Below are positions 7,365 to 15,580 of a stretch of DNA of 21,292 nucleotides, piece after piece. A program made the position numbers and the translations under genes. Under the pieces are notes generated by a model. That model did not search any database, was not told where the DNA came from, and saw only the letters and a program-made list of their open reading frames with translations. This stretch comes from Chitinophagaceae bacterium (GTDB lineage: Bacteria > Bacteroidota > Bacteroidia > Chitinophagales > Chitinophagaceae), in NCBI GenBank assembly GCA_947483345.1, contig CANKNL010000016.1:1-21292 (forward strand). The letters run 5' to 3'. The stretch's first letter is position 1, and each line of letters begins with the position of its first letter.

Positions 7365-8608
7365 TGGTTACCATTAAAAATACAGACGTTGTTGTTTTAG
7401 GCGGAGGTTCGGCCGGCGTTGCAGCCGCTATTGCAGCTGCCCGTAAGGGATTGCAGGTTACTTTAATTGAACGTAATGCCTATTTGGGAGGGAAAGCAAC
7501 CGCTTCTGAAGTAGGTACGGTTTGCGGCTTATACCAATTTAGCAAGAAAGAAAAATCGGCCTATATTGTTAATGGATTTGCAAAAGAGTTTGCCGAAAAG
7601 TTACAGTACAAATCCAATAGTTCGCCCTTACATGGCCCCGAGGGTGTTCATTATTTACCCTATCAGGTTGATGCTTTTAAAACGATTTGCCTGGATTGGA
7701 TAACTGAAAATAAAATCTCCATTTACTTTAATGCGGTTATGGAACATGTTAGCATTGACCAGCAAAAGATCATATCCATTTCCATTATTGCCAACGGCAA
7801 CCCTATAACTTTTATGGTGCAAGCGCTGATAGATTGTTCGGGCGACAGTATTATTAGTCAGGAAGCCCGTTTACCCTTAATTAAAAGTGCAGATTACCAG
7901 GCTGCAGCACAGGTTTTTACCATGCAGGGCGTTACTGAAAACGATGAATTTAAACTGGGTATGATCGTGATGAAAGCCTTAAGATCGGCCATTGACAATA
8001 ATTTGTTGGGCGATTTTTATGATCGTGTTTACATTGTTCAGGGCTCATTAAAAAACAATTGTGTAGCCATTAAAATTGGCATCCCAATACCCGTTACCTA
8101 TGCCCCCGGAAATTTACAGGAACTGAGAACCGTTGCCCAGAGCTTTGTTGAAAACCTGTCTAAATTTCTTATTAGTCATGTAGAATCTTTTAAACATGCC
8201 CATTTACAACATCTGGCTCCCGAAGTAGGTATTAGAGTTGGGCAACGCAGTACAGGTAAATATATACTTACGGAAGAAGATGTGTTAAGTTGCAGGAAAT
8301 TTGATACGGCGATTGCCAACGGCTCCTGGCCGATTGAAATATGGGAACAAAACAGGCGTGTAAGAATGCGGTATTTTAATATCGATGATTATTACCAGAT
8401 ACCCGCAGACTGTTTACAATCAAACAGTATAGATAATTTATTTTTTGCCGGTCGTAATATTTCTGCAACTGATGGCGCCATTGCCAGTGCCCGGGTTATG
8501 GGCATTTGCTTACAAACCGGTTATGCTGCAGGATGTATGGCCGCTGCCGGGGCATTAAATTTACCGATAAAGGACGCTGTTAAACAGATACAAAACGAAC
8601 AATTGTAA
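7364..8608 (+). CDS. FAD-dependent oxidoreductase (FAD_oxidored-like family)
   Basis: A 414-residue flavoprotein. The N-terminal FAD motif is GGGSAG (13-18) with Glu36 at the end of the second strand, followed by YLGGKATASEVGTVCGLY. The C-terminal end, NLFFAGRNISATDGAIASARVMG, is characteristic of the flavoproteins grouped as FAD_oxidored (PF12831-like), here without extra domains or iron-sulfur cysteine clusters. It probably oxidises or desaturates a substrate bound to the carrier protein or made in the pathway. It starts inside the stop codon of the condensation-fold gene, showing strict coupling, and is followed by the ligase after 13 bp. The reaction cannot be named from the sequence. It is not a halogenase: the Trp-halogenase GWxWxIP motif is absent. 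Confidence 0.85.
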   Translation: MVTIKNTDVVVLGGGSAGVAAAIAAARKGLQVTLIERNAYLGGKATASEVGTVCGLYQFSKKEKSAYIVNGFAKEFAEKLQYKSNSSPLHGPEGVHYLPYQVDAFKTICLDWITENKISIYFNAVMEHVSIDQQKIISISIIANGNPITFMVQALIDCSGDSIISQEARLPLIKSADYQAAAQVFTMQGVTENDEFKLGMIVMKALRSAIDNNLLGDFYDRVYIVQGSLKNNCVAIKIGIPIPVTYAPGNLQELRTVAQSFVENLSKFLISHVESFKHAHLQHLAPEVGIRVGQRSTGKYILTEEDVLSCRKFDTAIANGSWPIEIWEQNRRVRMRYFNIDDYYQIPADCLQSNSIDNLFFAGRNISATDGAIASARVMGICLQTGYAAGCMAAAGALNLPIKDAVKQIQNEQL

Positions 8609-8621
8609 GTATTTTTGCCGG

Positions 8622-10064
8622 ATGAATGAGTTGCCTGTATATAACCTGCTGAGGCAAGCTGCACAGCAATGGCCCAATAATCCTGCTATTTATGATGATC
8701 ATGGCATGATCAGTTTTCAACAACTTTTTACTGAAACTGAAATATTGCGTTTACAATTAAAAGGTTTGGGGATAAAAGAAGGGATGGGGATTGGTGTGAT
8801 GGCGGGCAATGGCAGACAGTTCATTATTGGCATTTTTGCAGCAGTTGGCTGCGGTGCGGCAGTAATGCCCATGTCGCCCCAGTTAAAACGAGCAGAGATT
8901 GATACTATTTTAGAGGATACAAAACTACACGCCATCATTGATGACCGATCTTCTATTCAGCCCCTGGATGCTGCTGAAACGGCGATCCAGGTAGAACTGG
9001 GCTCTTTTCGTTTTGCCTATACAGCAATACCCGAATCCGTTATTTTTGCGCCCTTTGTACATCAGCCTGCATTTATTAGATTTACGTCGGGTACCACAGG
9101 AAAATCAAAAGGTGTTATTGTATCTCATCAGGCGGTAATAGAAAGGATAAACGGTGCAAACCTGGGCTTAAATCTGGGGCCAACAGATACTGTTATTTGG
9201 GTATTGCCGATGGCTTATCATTTTATTGTTTCTATCATTTTATATGTAAAATTTGGAGCTGCCATTGCTGTAGCAAAAGATTTTTTAGCGAAAAACATTA
9301 TTGACATAACCAATAAGCTCAAGGGCACCATGCTGTATGCATCGCCTGTTCAGATCAGGCTACTGGCAAACGATAACGGCCATGAACAATTGCCCACATT
9401 AAAAAAAGTCATCTCTACATCAGCAGCTATATCAGTGGATGTATGTAAAACATTTAAAGACAGATTTAAAATTGACGTGAGTCAGGCATATGGTATAATA
9501 GAAATTGGATTACCCATACTCAATTTTATAAAATCTGCCGAACATCCAGAAGCGGTTGGTTATGCACTTCCGGGTTACACCGTTGATATCTTGGATGAAA
9601 ACAATAATCCCTTACCTAACGGGCATACAGGCCATCTTGGAATTAAAGGGCCGGGCATGTTTGATGCTTATCTTTTTCCTCCCGCATTAAGAGAAACCAT
9701 TTTGCAAAATGGCTACTTTTTAACAGCAGACCATGCATCCAAAACAGCTGATGGGTTAATTAAAATTGAAGGCCGTTCAAAATCGGTGATCAATGTATCG
9801 GGACTAAAAGTTTTTCCGGAAGAAGTTGAAGCGGTACTTGAATTGATCCCGGAAGTTAAACTGGCCCGCATCAGCAGCAGTCCGCATCAGTTACTGGGTC
9901 AAATTATAGAAGCTGAAGTTGTTTTACAAGCAGGTGCGAGCATTGATGCAGAAGAGGTATTAGCTTTTTGTAAAAAAAGATTGTCGGCCTTTAAAGCGCC
10001 ACAGCGATTAACAATAGTAGATGCGCTGCCCATGACAAAAACGGGTAAACTGCTACGGCATTAG
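8622..10064 (+). CDS. AMP-forming acyl/aminoacyl ligase (ANL superfamily)
   Basis: A 480-residue adenylate-forming enzyme. The phosphate-binding loop is TSGTTGKSKG (155-164), the YGxxE motif is AYGIIEIGLP, the hinge region is GRSKSVINVSGLKVFPEEVE, and the C-terminal catalytic lysine is Lys476 in PMTKTGKLLRH. The protein ends four residues after it, as in stand-alone ligases. It should activate a carboxylic acid with ATP and load it on CoA or, more likely, on the carrier protein encoded in the same operon. Whether the substrate is an aryl acid, a fatty acid or an amino acid is not clear. I see no clear Asp235-type amino-group anchor that I can place with confidence. It is the last gene of the operon and its stop lies 8 bp from the stop of the oppositely oriented cyclase gene. 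Confidence 0.9.
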   Translation: MNELPVYNLLRQAAQQWPNNPAIYDDHGMISFQQLFTETEILRLQLKGLGIKEGMGIGVMAGNGRQFIIGIFAAVGCGAAVMPMSPQLKRAEIDTILEDTKLHAIIDDRSSIQPLDAAETAIQVELGSFRFAYTAIPESVIFAPFVHQPAFIRFTSGTTGKSKGVIVSHQAVIERINGANLGLNLGPTDTVIWVLPMAYHFIVSIILYVKFGAAIAVAKDFLAKNIIDITNKLKGTMLYASPVQIRLLANDNGHEQLPTLKKVISTSAAISVDVCKTFKDRFKIDVSQAYGIIEIGLPILNFIKSAEHPEAVGYALPGYTVDILDENNNPLPNGHTGHLGIKGPGMFDAYLFPPALRETILQNGYFLTADHASKTADGLIKIEGRSKSVINVSGLKVFPEEVEAVLELIPEVKLARISSSPHQLLGQIIEAEVVLQAGASIDAEEVLAFCKKRLSAFKAPQRLTIVDALPMTKTGKLLRH

Positions 10065-10072
10065 CTTTTTTA

Positions 10073-10780
10073 TTATGCGGTAACACGACTTTTCAATTTT
10101 TCATACAACACAATATTCATCAGTGTTAACAACAGGCCATAAAACATATCTTCAAATGGAATGGTATAAATTCTGATGCCCAGATTTTCTGAATCCTTAT
10201 AAAGCACCACGGGCAAAGCTGTTAAAAATCCATTTACAATTAAAAAAGGAATCAAGCAGATCAGAAATGAGACCAGAAATGAAACGGCATCAAAACTTTT
10301 GAAATAGTCTCTCAAAAAATACAGCATCAGAATAAAACTGCCGGTAAAAATAAATGTCCAGCTTGTATAATATTTATCAACATAAATGATACCGGCGATT
10401 AACAGGATAATGGCCAGGATTTTAAGGAACAGATCGGCCATTCTCTTATTCACCAGGCCCGGAAAATAACTTCTGATACAGGCATAAATAAAAACGCAGC
10501 AATAGGGAACAATAAAAAAGAAAAGGACTTCTTCAAGCGGCAGGTTGATCAATTTAATGCCGGTAATGTAGGCTTCATTAAAATACCATACGCCTTTTGA
10601 AGTAAAATAAATATCCCAGCCAATATAAAGACATGCCGGAATGAACATGGCCGGAAAAAGATATTTCCAATTTTTATAAAAGGCTACTTTTTTATCAAAG
10701 CTTAATACCAGTGGCCCTGCTAAGGATGCCGCAAGAATAATAAAATATGTATAGTGCAGATTCAAATCAGTAAAGCCCAA
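10073..10780 (-). CDS. crtYcd: Lycopene beta-cyclase, fused CrtYc-CrtYd type
   Basis: A 235-residue polytopic membrane protein that joins the two halves of the heterodimeric lycopene cyclase. Each half has its own acidic motif: PLEEVLFFFIVP (Pro81-Glu84) in the c half and PFEDMFYG (208-215) in the d half. It has about seven hydrophobic segments and the family sequence LSFDKKVAFYKNWKYLFP. It closes a beta ring on lycopene, and the monocyclic product gamma-carotene would feed CruF and CrtD. It is the last gene of the crtB-idi-cruF-crtZ-crtYcd run, 32 bp after crtZ. The start is unusual. No in-frame ATG precedes the conserved region, and the ATG at 10794 is out of frame and stops after 10 codons. 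TTG at 10780 (or an ATT upstream) must be used. Confidence 0.88.
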   Translation of the reverse strand: MGFTDLNLHYTYFIILAASLAGPLVLSFDKKVAFYKNWKYLFPAMFIPACLYIGWDIYFTSKGVWYFNEAYITGIKLINLPLEEVLFFFIVPYCCVFIYACIRSYFPGLVNKRMADLFLKILAIILLIAGIIYVDKYYTSWTFIFTGSFILMLYFLRDYFKSFDAVSFLVSFLICLIPFLIVNGFLTALPVVLYKDSENLGIRIYTIPFEDMFYGLLLTLMNIVLYEKLKSRVTA

Positions 10781-10812
10781 GAAGGCCGATGCATAAATTT
10801 ATCAGTAAAAAA

Positions 10813-11319
10813 TTAAGCCGAGATGGGGTCAGCCGATTCAGCCTGTTTGGCATTTCTTTTTTTGTCGTTTCTTACTTTATCCCAGTATTTTTTATGAACC
10901 CAAAGCATGCCAAAACTTTCTCCATCTTCTTTATTGGCATGCTTATGATGCATCTTATGTGCCCAACGCAAAGTTCTTACATAAGTGTTATCACTTCTGG
11001 AAAACCATTTAAAACGCTGGTGAATAATGACCTCATGAACAATAAAATAAGCGAGTCCATATAAGGTAAACCCTGCGCCAATAGAAATCATCCAGTACTG
11101 CTTGTACATGACGCCAAACATGATTAACAGCCAGCTGGGAATGGCAAATATGAGAAAATAAGCATCGTTTTTTTCGAAAAATCCAGGTTCTTTTTGATGA
11201 TGATCTTTATGCAGGTACCAACCAACCCCATGCATGATATAGCAGTGAAGCCACCAGGTAAAGCCTTCCATTAATATGAAAGTGGTTAATGTTATTGCTA
11301 TGTAAAAAATCCAGGCCAT
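10813..11319 (-). CDS. crtZ: Beta-carotene 3-hydroxylase
   Basis: A 168-residue membrane di-iron hydroxylase of the CrtZ family (sterol desaturase superfamily). All four histidine motifs are present: H25-x4-H30, H37-x2-H40-H41 (HKDHH), H95-x4-H100 (HEVIIH) and H121-x2-H124-H125 (HKMHH). It adds a 3-hydroxyl group to the beta ring made by CrtYcd. I take the ATG at 11319, directly after a GTG that would add one residue. The stop of cruF is 7 bp upstream, so the two genes are translated from one message. Hydrophobic helices flank the histidine clusters, placing the enzyme in the inner membrane. Confidence 0.94.
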   Translation of the reverse strand: MAWIFYIAITLTTFILMEGFTWWLHCYIMHGVGWYLHKDHHQKEPGFFEKNDAYFLIFAIPSWLLIMFGVMYKQYWMISIGAGFTLYGLAYFIVHEVIIHQRFKWFSRSDNTYVRTLRWAHKMHHKHANKEDGESFGMLWVHKKYWDKVRNDKKRNAKQAESADPISA

Positions 11320-11326
11320 CACTTAT

Positions 11327-12019
11327 TTAATTCAAAAATGTACGTAAAAGTAAAAAAAACATCAACTGAATAAGTAACAAATTTACAGCGAATTTATTTT
11401 GTTTATTGAATTTTGTAAAATGAAATACCATTAATAACAATAAACTTATCCCAAACCAGCATATATAATTGAACAGGGGTATTGAACCATCGCCTTTCCA
11501 GGTCCAAAAACCCAATTTTACAGCAACAGGTTCCATCAACCAGTCGAAAAGCACAGCCAGGATGGCTCCATCTGCAATGACAGACAGCGCTTTAAGGATT
11601 ACCGGATTTTTGCCTGTTTCTGCCGCTATTTTGTTAATGGCATGCATTAAAAAAGTATGTATACTGATGCCGCAGCAGTAAATGATGATAAACCAATTAA
11701 TGCCGATCAATACCGGCACCTGAAGCACTTTAAAGCCGAGCACCCGGCCGTAAGCATACTCACCAAATAACAGTCCGGTATTAATGCCAATCATTTCAAC
11801 AGCAATGCCTGTAAATACACAGCACAATAAAAAAAGGAAAAAAGACTTGTTTTTATCTGCCTGAGTCCAGATTAATAAAACAAAAGACAGTAATAAATTA
11901 ATGGGTGTAGCGGCAAGAAAAAATGTTTTATCAAAAAATAATAATCCAACCAATCCAATGGTATGAAATAAAACAGCGATGGCTGTAGCCAAATCAAATT
12001 TTGTAACCCTGTTTAACAC
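11327..12019 (-). CDS. cruF: CruF-type carotenoid 1',2'-hydratase
   Basis: A 230-residue polytopic membrane protein of the carotenoid hydratase family formerly called DUF422 (CruF in cyanobacteria, bisanhydrobacterioruberin hydratase in haloarchaea). Recognisable features are GLLFGEYAYGRVLGFKVLQVPVLIGINWF, present here around residues 80-110 as GEYAYG...PVLIGINW, the acidic FDWLMEPVAVKLGFWTW segment and about seven hydrophobic helices. It adds water to the acyclic end of gamma-carotene, giving the 1'-hydroxy group that CrtD needs. The gene must begin at GTG 12019: the only nearby ATG is out of frame and quickly stopped, and the next in-frame Met is deep in the protein. It lies 24 bp after idi and 7 bp before crtZ. 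Confidence 0.88.
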   Translation of the reverse strand: MLNRVTKFDLATAIAVLFHTIGLVGLLFFDKTFFLAATPINLLLSFVLLIWTQADKNKSFFLFLLCCVFTGIAVEMIGINTGLLFGEYAYGRVLGFKVLQVPVLIGINWFIIIYCCGISIHTFLMHAINKIAAETGKNPVILKALSVIADGAILAVLFDWLMEPVAVKLGFWTWKGDGSIPLFNYICWFGISLLLLMVFHFTKFNKQNKFAVNLLLIQLMFFLLLRTFLN

Positions 12020-12043
12020 ATAACGGTTTTTTAGATGAGCAGA

Positions 12044-12562
12044 TCAATTGGCCACGCCTTCAAGATACAGTTCCATTTTTGTAAAAGCAATTTTAAACCA
12101 CGCGGTATATTTTTGAGGATGAGATCGTATGGATTGTTTAATTTCTTCAACCCCCATATAACAGTAATCACTTACTTCATCGGCATTGGGTACAATGTCA
12201 CCATCGTATTTGCCTATAAAAACATGGTCAAATTCATGTTCGGTGAGACCATTATCAAATGGTACCCGGTAAATAAAATTAAATACTTTTTTAAGTTCGG
12301 TGCTAAATCCCATTTCTTCCTGTAAGCGAATTTTTGCAGCGGTTAAAGTTTCCTGACCAGGCTGGGGATGGCTACAGCAGGTGTTGGTCCATAAACCCCC
12401 ACTGTGGTATTTTTTTTCTGCTCTTTTATGCAGCAGCATTTCTCCTTTTGCATTAAAAACAAAAATGCTGAAAGCCCTGTGCAACAGGGCTTTTTCGTGA
12501 GCTTCCATTTTTTTCATGGTGCCGGTTTGCACATCATGTTCATCAACCAGAATAACATCCAT
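12044..12562 (-). CDS. idi: Isopentenyl-diphosphate delta-isomerase, type 1
   Basis: A 172-residue Nudix-fold isomerase that interconverts isopentenyl and dimethylallyl diphosphate. The catalytic Cys lies in TNTCCSHP (Cys63), and the second catalytic acid lies in LTEHEFDHVF (Glu108/Glu110). The Nudix-like segment AAKIRLQEEMGF and the end region GVEEIKQSI...YTAWFK fit type 1 enzymes. Start at ATG 12562 gives the family-typical N-terminus MDVILVDEHD. It lies 13 bp after crtB in the carotenoid operon, where it would balance C5 precursors for phytoene synthesis. Confidence 0.95.
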   Translation of the reverse strand: MDVILVDEHDVQTGTMKKMEAHEKALLHRAFSIFVFNAKGEMLLHKRAEKKYHSGGLWTNTCCSHPQPGQETLTAAKIRLQEEMGFSTELKKVFNFIYRVPFDNGLTEHEFDHVFIGKYDGDIVPNADEVSDYCYMGVEEIKQSIRSHPQKYTAWFKIAFTKMELYLEGVAN

Positions 12563-12575
12563 AAATACTAATTCA

Positions 12576-13412
12576 TTAATATAAATTAAATTGATTTCTC
12601 AATCCGGCCTTGGCAACAATATAAGCTTTGCCATAATTGGGAATACGAATACGCTGTACCATAATATTGGCAGGGGCTGTACGTTTTATTTTTTTAAAGA
12701 GCGATAAATAATACTTGTAGGCCACATATACCCCAAACCTGGCTTTGCCCGGTAAATTTAATATGCCTTCGTAAGCATCTTCAAAGTCAGCAGCAATATC
12801 ATCCTCTATCTGTTTTTTCATGTAGGGTGTAAAATTGGTGAAATCTACTTCCGGAAAATAAGACCTGTTCAATTCTTCATAATCGGCTTTTACATCACGT
12901 AAAAAATTGACTTTTTGAAAAGCGGCACCCAACGCCTGCGCTGATGGTTTTAAATCGTTGTACAAATTTTTATCCCCCTCACAAAAAACATATAAACACA
13001 TCAGGCCCACTACTTCGGCACTGCCATATATATAATCTTTATAGCCATTGCTGTTATATTCTGTTTTACTCAGATCCATTTCCATACTGCTGAAAAAGGC
13101 TTCAATTAAATCGTGCGAAATATTATAATCCCTTACGGTAATCTGAAAACTGTGTAAAATAGGATTTAAACTGATGCCCCGTTCAATAGACGCATAGGTA
13201 TCCTTTTTAAATTCAGTAAGAAGTTCAGCCTTTTTGTATTGATGAAATGTATCCACAATTTCATCAGCAAAACGAACAAATCCATAAATATTATAGATTG
13301 GTGTACGCAGTTCGGGATGCAGTAATTTAATGGCGCTACTGAAAGAGGTGCTGTATTTTTCAGTTACGGCCCTACTACAATGTTGACTCACATCATGGAA
13401 AAGCTTAATCAT
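12576..13412 (-). CDS. crtB: Phytoene synthase
   Basis: A 278-residue squalene/phytoene synthase family enzyme that condenses two geranylgeranyl diphosphates to 15-cis-phytoene. Both Mg-diphosphate binding motifs are intact: DEIVD (50-54) and DVKAD (174-178, within NFLRDVKADYEELNRSYFP). The phytoene-synthase signature VGLMCLYVF precedes the second motif. The length and lack of a C-terminal membrane anchor agree with bacterial CrtB. It follows crtI after a 127-bp gap, large enough for its own promoter, and begins the tight run crtB-idi-cruF-crtZ-crtYcd. I found no clear TAnnTTTG box in the gap. Confidence 0.95.
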   Translation of the reverse strand: MIKLFHDVSQHCSRAVTEKYSTSFSSAIKLLHPELRTPIYNIYGFVRFADEIVDTFHQYKKAELLTEFKKDTYASIERGISLNPILHSFQITVRDYNISHDLIEAFFSSMEMDLSKTEYNSNGYKDYIYGSAEVVGLMCLYVFCEGDKNLYNDLKPSAQALGAAFQKVNFLRDVKADYEELNRSYFPEVDFTNFTPYMKKQIEDDIAADFEDAYEGILNLPGKARFGVYVAYKYYLSLFKKIKRTAPANIMVQRIRIPNYGKAYIVAKAGLRNQFNLY

Positions 13413-13539
13413 TCCCTTTTATAATTTGATTTTTACTGTTATCATTCGGTTTTTAAGCCTGATACTTATACTAAAGTACAGATTTTAATTCTATTGGTAT
13501 TCTTTTTCATCCTGTTGCAAACCCGATTTTTTATTTTTT

Positions 13540-15012
13540 TTATCCAAAGTGTTTTGTGGCTTCTTTAGCAACAACCTCTCCACTTATTAAACAGGGTGGT
13601 ACACCCGGCCCGGGAACAGTTAGCTGCCCGGTATAAAATAAATTTTTAATTTTATGGCTTCTGCAACTTGGTTTTAAATTAGCCGTTTGCATTAACGTAT
13701 TTGCCAATCCATAAGCATTGCCCTTAAAAGAATTATAGTCATTTACAAAATCACTCACCGAATAGGTTTTTTTATAAATAATGGCCTGTTTTATTTTTTG
13801 CCCTGTTTTATTTTCAAAACGGTCCAGTATTTTCTCAAAATAGGCGTCGCGGAGTTCTTCGGTATCCCCTTGTAATCCGGCAGCAACGGGTATTAAAAAA
13901 AACATGTTTTCATGACCGGCTGGCGCTGCTGTTTCATCTGTAACCGAAGGAATAGACACATAGAACAGTGGATCTACCGGCCATTTTTTGGTTGTATAGA
14001 TCTCTTTACCATGTATTTCAAAGTCAGTGTCGAAAAAAAGACAATGATGTAAAAGACCATCCAGTTTTTTATTTAGGCCAACATAATATATTAAACAACT
14101 GGGGGCCATTACCCTTTTGCTCCAATAGGCATCACTATAACTTCTGTATTTTTGGGGCAGCAGTTTTGTTTCTATGAAATGATAATCAGCTGCTCCAATC
14201 ACAACATCTGCATCGTAAGCTGTTACTGTGTTGGCAATAACCTGTTTGGCTTTACCGTGCTCCACTTTAATTTCATCAACCTGGCTATTGAAAATGAATT
14301 TAACACCAAGTTCTTCTGCAACACTACACATCGCTTCCACTATTTTATACATACCCTTATGCGGATACCAGGTGCCCAGTTTTATATCTGCATAATTCAT
14401 CAGGCTATATAAAGCAGGTGTATTTTCAGGCAATGCCCCAAGAAATAAAACAGGAAACTCTAGTAATTGTTGGAGTTTGGGGTGCTTAAAATGTTTGCTG
14501 ATGTGCTTTCTCATTGAGGTAAAAACATCCAATTTAAAAACACCTTTTACAAGGTCCCAGTCTAAAAATTCGGCGTAAGACTGGCCAGGCTTATGTACCA
14601 GTTTATTAATACCCACTTCATATTTGTACACTGCTTCCTGCATAAAGCTGTCGAGTTTAGCAGCACTTCCTTTTTCAATACTTTCAAATAACTTTTTCAA
14701 TTCATCATAATCGGCAGGAATATCCATGGGTTCATCATTCCAGTAAACCCGGTAGGATGGATCTAATCGATCCAGGCGGTAATAGTCAGAAACTTTTTTC
14801 CCAAAACAATTAAAAAACCGCTCAAATACATCAGGCATCCAATACCAGCTTGGCCCTAAATCAAAAGTAAATCCTGCTTCTTTTACTTGTCTTGCCCGCC
14901 CGCCAGGTGTAGCCTGTTTTTCAAGCACAGTTACATCCCATCCGGCTTTGGCCATATAGCATGCCGCCGACAATCCTGCAAACCCGCTTCCTATGATTAC
15001 TGCTTTTTTCAA
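13540..15012 (-). CDS. crtI: Phytoene desaturase (lycopene-forming)
   Basis: A 490-residue FAD-dependent desaturase. The N-terminal dinucleotide motif is GSGFAG (8-13) with Glu31, then PGGRARQ and FTFDLGPSWYWMPDVFE. The C-terminal motif is LFYTGQLTVPGPGVPPCLISGE, the standard CrtI ending, which separates it from the CrtD-like paralogue at 2127-3602. It converts phytoene to lycopene at the membrane. The start must be TTG at 15012: an in-frame TAA lies 9 nt upstream with no ATG between, and the next Met (residue 20) would remove the FAD motif. It lies 62 bp after the ECF sigma gene and 127 bp before crtB. Confidence 0.95.
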   Translation of the reverse strand: MKKAVIIGSGFAGLSAACYMAKAGWDVTVLEKQATPGGRARQVKEAGFTFDLGPSWYWMPDVFERFFNCFGKKVSDYYRLDRLDPSYRVYWNDEPMDIPADYDELKKLFESIEKGSAAKLDSFMQEAVYKYEVGINKLVHKPGQSYAEFLDWDLVKGVFKLDVFTSMRKHISKHFKHPKLQQLLEFPVLFLGALPENTPALYSLMNYADIKLGTWYPHKGMYKIVEAMCSVAEELGVKFIFNSQVDEIKVEHGKAKQVIANTVTAYDADVVIGAADYHFIETKLLPQKYRSYSDAYWSKRVMAPSCLIYYVGLNKKLDGLLHHCLFFDTDFEIHGKEIYTTKKWPVDPLFYVSIPSVTDETAAPAGHENMFFLIPVAAGLQGDTEELRDAYFEKILDRFENKTGQKIKQAIIYKKTYSVSDFVNDYNSFKGNAYGLANTLMQTANLKPSCRSHKIKNLFYTGQLTVPGPGVPPCLISGEVVAKEATKHFG

Positions 15013-15074
15013 GCTGCTAAATTACGCTTTAGAATTTAATGAAAATCAGTATCAGTGGGTATTATTTTAAAAAA

Positions 15075-15575
15075 TTAACATCTGGCCACCTGCAGTTTTA
15101 ATAATTTTCGGGCAAAGTGTATTCGGCTTTTAATTGTACCTAATGGTTCAGTTAGCATGTCGGCAATTTCGTGGTACTTATATCCTTCAAAATATAATTC
15201 AAAAGGGATTTTAAATATGTCGGGTAATTGATGAATGGCTGCACGTATATTTTTTAATGCCAAATTTGTCTCTGCCTCATTTGTAGTGGTAAACTGGTTA
15301 TAGTCTAATAGAAAATCGTTGGGCGTATTATCAAAAATGGTGTTTTCTTTTGCGTGACGCCTGTAATTATTGATAAATATATTTCGCATGATGGTATATA
15401 ACCAGGCTTTAATATTAGTACCGGCATTATACTTTTCCCTGTTGGTTAAGGCTCTGTATAATGTTTCTTGTATTAGATCCTTTGCCGATTCCATATCTCT
15501 GGTTAACGTCATGGCAAATGGCTTTAAATAGTCTGTGTTACTTATAAGCGATTGATTGAATTCGAGTGTTGACAT
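15075..15575 (-). CDS. ECF-type RNA polymerase sigma factor
   Basis: A 166-residue sigma factor with only regions 2 and 4. Region 2 runs roughly residues 12-75 (ESAKDLIQETLYRAL, then IKAWLYTIMRNIFINNYRR, the -10 recognition helix). Region 4 is at the C-terminus (LPDIFKIPFELYFEGYKYHEIADML, then GTIKSRIHFARKLL, the -35 recognition helix). No anti-sigma gene is adjacent. It sits between the MerR-type regulator and crtI, all on one strand, an order seen in light-controlled carotenoid clusters, where a CarH/LitR repressor controls an ECF sigma that turns on crt genes. A direct role on the crtI promoter is inferred from position. The leader upstream of its ATG carries a long dyad and several TTGTTTAA copies. 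Confidence 0.93.
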   Translation of the reverse strand: MSTLEFNQSLISNTDYLKPFAMTLTRDMESAKDLIQETLYRALTNREKYNAGTNIKAWLYTIMRNIFINNYRRHAKENTIFDNTPNDFLLDYNQFTTTNEAETNLALKNIRAAIHQLPDIFKIPFELYFEGYKYHEIADMLTEPLGTIKSRIHFARKLLKLQVARC

Positions 15576-15580
15576 AAATT

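Noticed and set aside
10765..10794. ATG at 10794 as the start of crtYcd
   Set aside because: It is out of frame with the cyclase and reaches a stop after 10 codons.
13413..15074. Shared AGTATCAG before crtI and before crtB as an ECF sigma promoter
   Set aside because: The two copies are in opposite orientations relative to the genes and no second element is shared.
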